Assembly: GCA_904502215.1 (NCBI GenBank)
Contig: CAJGDQ010000071.1
Location: 1-5,741, forward strand
DNA from: Clostridiaceae bacterium
GTDB taxonomy: Bacteria; Bacillota; Clostridia; Oscillospirales; Acutalibacteraceae
DNA: 5,741 nucleotides
Reading direction: 5' to 3'
Position numbers and translations under genes: made by a program. The notes beneath the pieces were generated by a model. The model was not told the DNA's origin. It saw only the letters and a program-made list of their open reading frames with translations, and searched no databases. This document shows positions 5,695 through 5,741 of this stretch, piece by piece. How positions within the stretch are numbered: position 1 is the stretch's first letter; the number at the start of each line of letters is the position of its first letter.

Positions 5695-5741
5695 CGTCTA
5701 AAATCGATTGTTCGTTCATACCAACCGAGGTCATTTCGCCA
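5660..5741 (-). CDS. C-terminal end of a probable DUF4430 (transcobalamin-C-like) protein, truncated by the window edge
   Basis: The minus-strand frame is open from the window edge to a TAA at 5660-5662, giving the last 26 residues of a protein that begins beyond base 5741. It is out of frame with, and overlaps, the start of the S-component gene. The visible tail is polar and ends LDGDKFEITYTIS. A 'DGD-x-hydrophobic-E-hydrophobic-x-Y-T' ending is what I expect at the last beta strands of DUF4430 domains, the family related to the C-terminal domain of transcobalamin. DUF4430 genes are, to my recollection, frequent neighbours of ECF S components in gut Bacillota. With only 26 residues this is a suggestion supported by context. 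Any small beta domain (for example a ubiquitin-like or MoaD-like fold) could end similarly. No signal peptide or anchor can be assessed. Confidence 0.5.
   Translation of the reverse strand, partial: GEMTSVGMNEQSILDGDKFEITYTIS

Overview
The window looks like a piece of chromosome from a low-GC Bacillota, most likely a gut-type Clostridia (Oscillospirales-like). The grounds are the A/T-rich third positions, the strong AGGAG-type Shine-Dalgarno sites before most genes, the compact his operon order, a HisF sequence style that I associate with that group, and a DUF4430-like gene next to an ECF S component. The lineage is an inference from sequence style, not a database result.

Positions 1-4144 (+ strand) hold the distal part of a histidine biosynthesis operon, in the order hisC (5' end cut off by the window), hisB, hisH, hisA, hisF, hisIE. 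The junctions are very tight: 1-bp gaps, a TAATG overlap, an ATGA overlap and one 11-bp gap. One transcript with translational coupling is therefore very likely. The six genes cover these steps: PR-ATP hydrolysis and PR-AMP ring opening (HisIE), ProFAR isomerisation (HisA), imidazole ring closure by the glutaminase/cyclase pair (HisH and HisF), dehydration (HisB) and transamination (HisC). The first step (hisG, with or without hisZ), hisD and the histidinol-phosphate phosphatase are not in the window. The operon promoter and any leader or attenuator lie upstream of base 1 and cannot be judged.

Positions 4145-4170 hold a perfect 11-bp hairpin that sits between the convergent ends of hisIE and a minus-strand gene, and it probably terminates transcription from both sides.

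Positions 4174-5043 (- strand) encode a complete DegV/FakB-family fatty-acid-binding protein with its own plausible promoter at 5072-5099. Positions 5127-5173 hold a strong minus-strand terminator that separates it from the genes upstream of it.

Positions 5179-5741 (- strand) hold a six-helix membrane protein, recognisable as the substrate-binding S component of an ECF vitamin transporter. Upstream of it and overlapping its start is the last 26 codons of a gene whose end resembles a DUF4430 (transcobalamin-C-like) domain. This pair is the least understood part of the window. The rest is ordinary primary metabolism, and I found no mobile element, CRISPR array, tRNA or rRNA.
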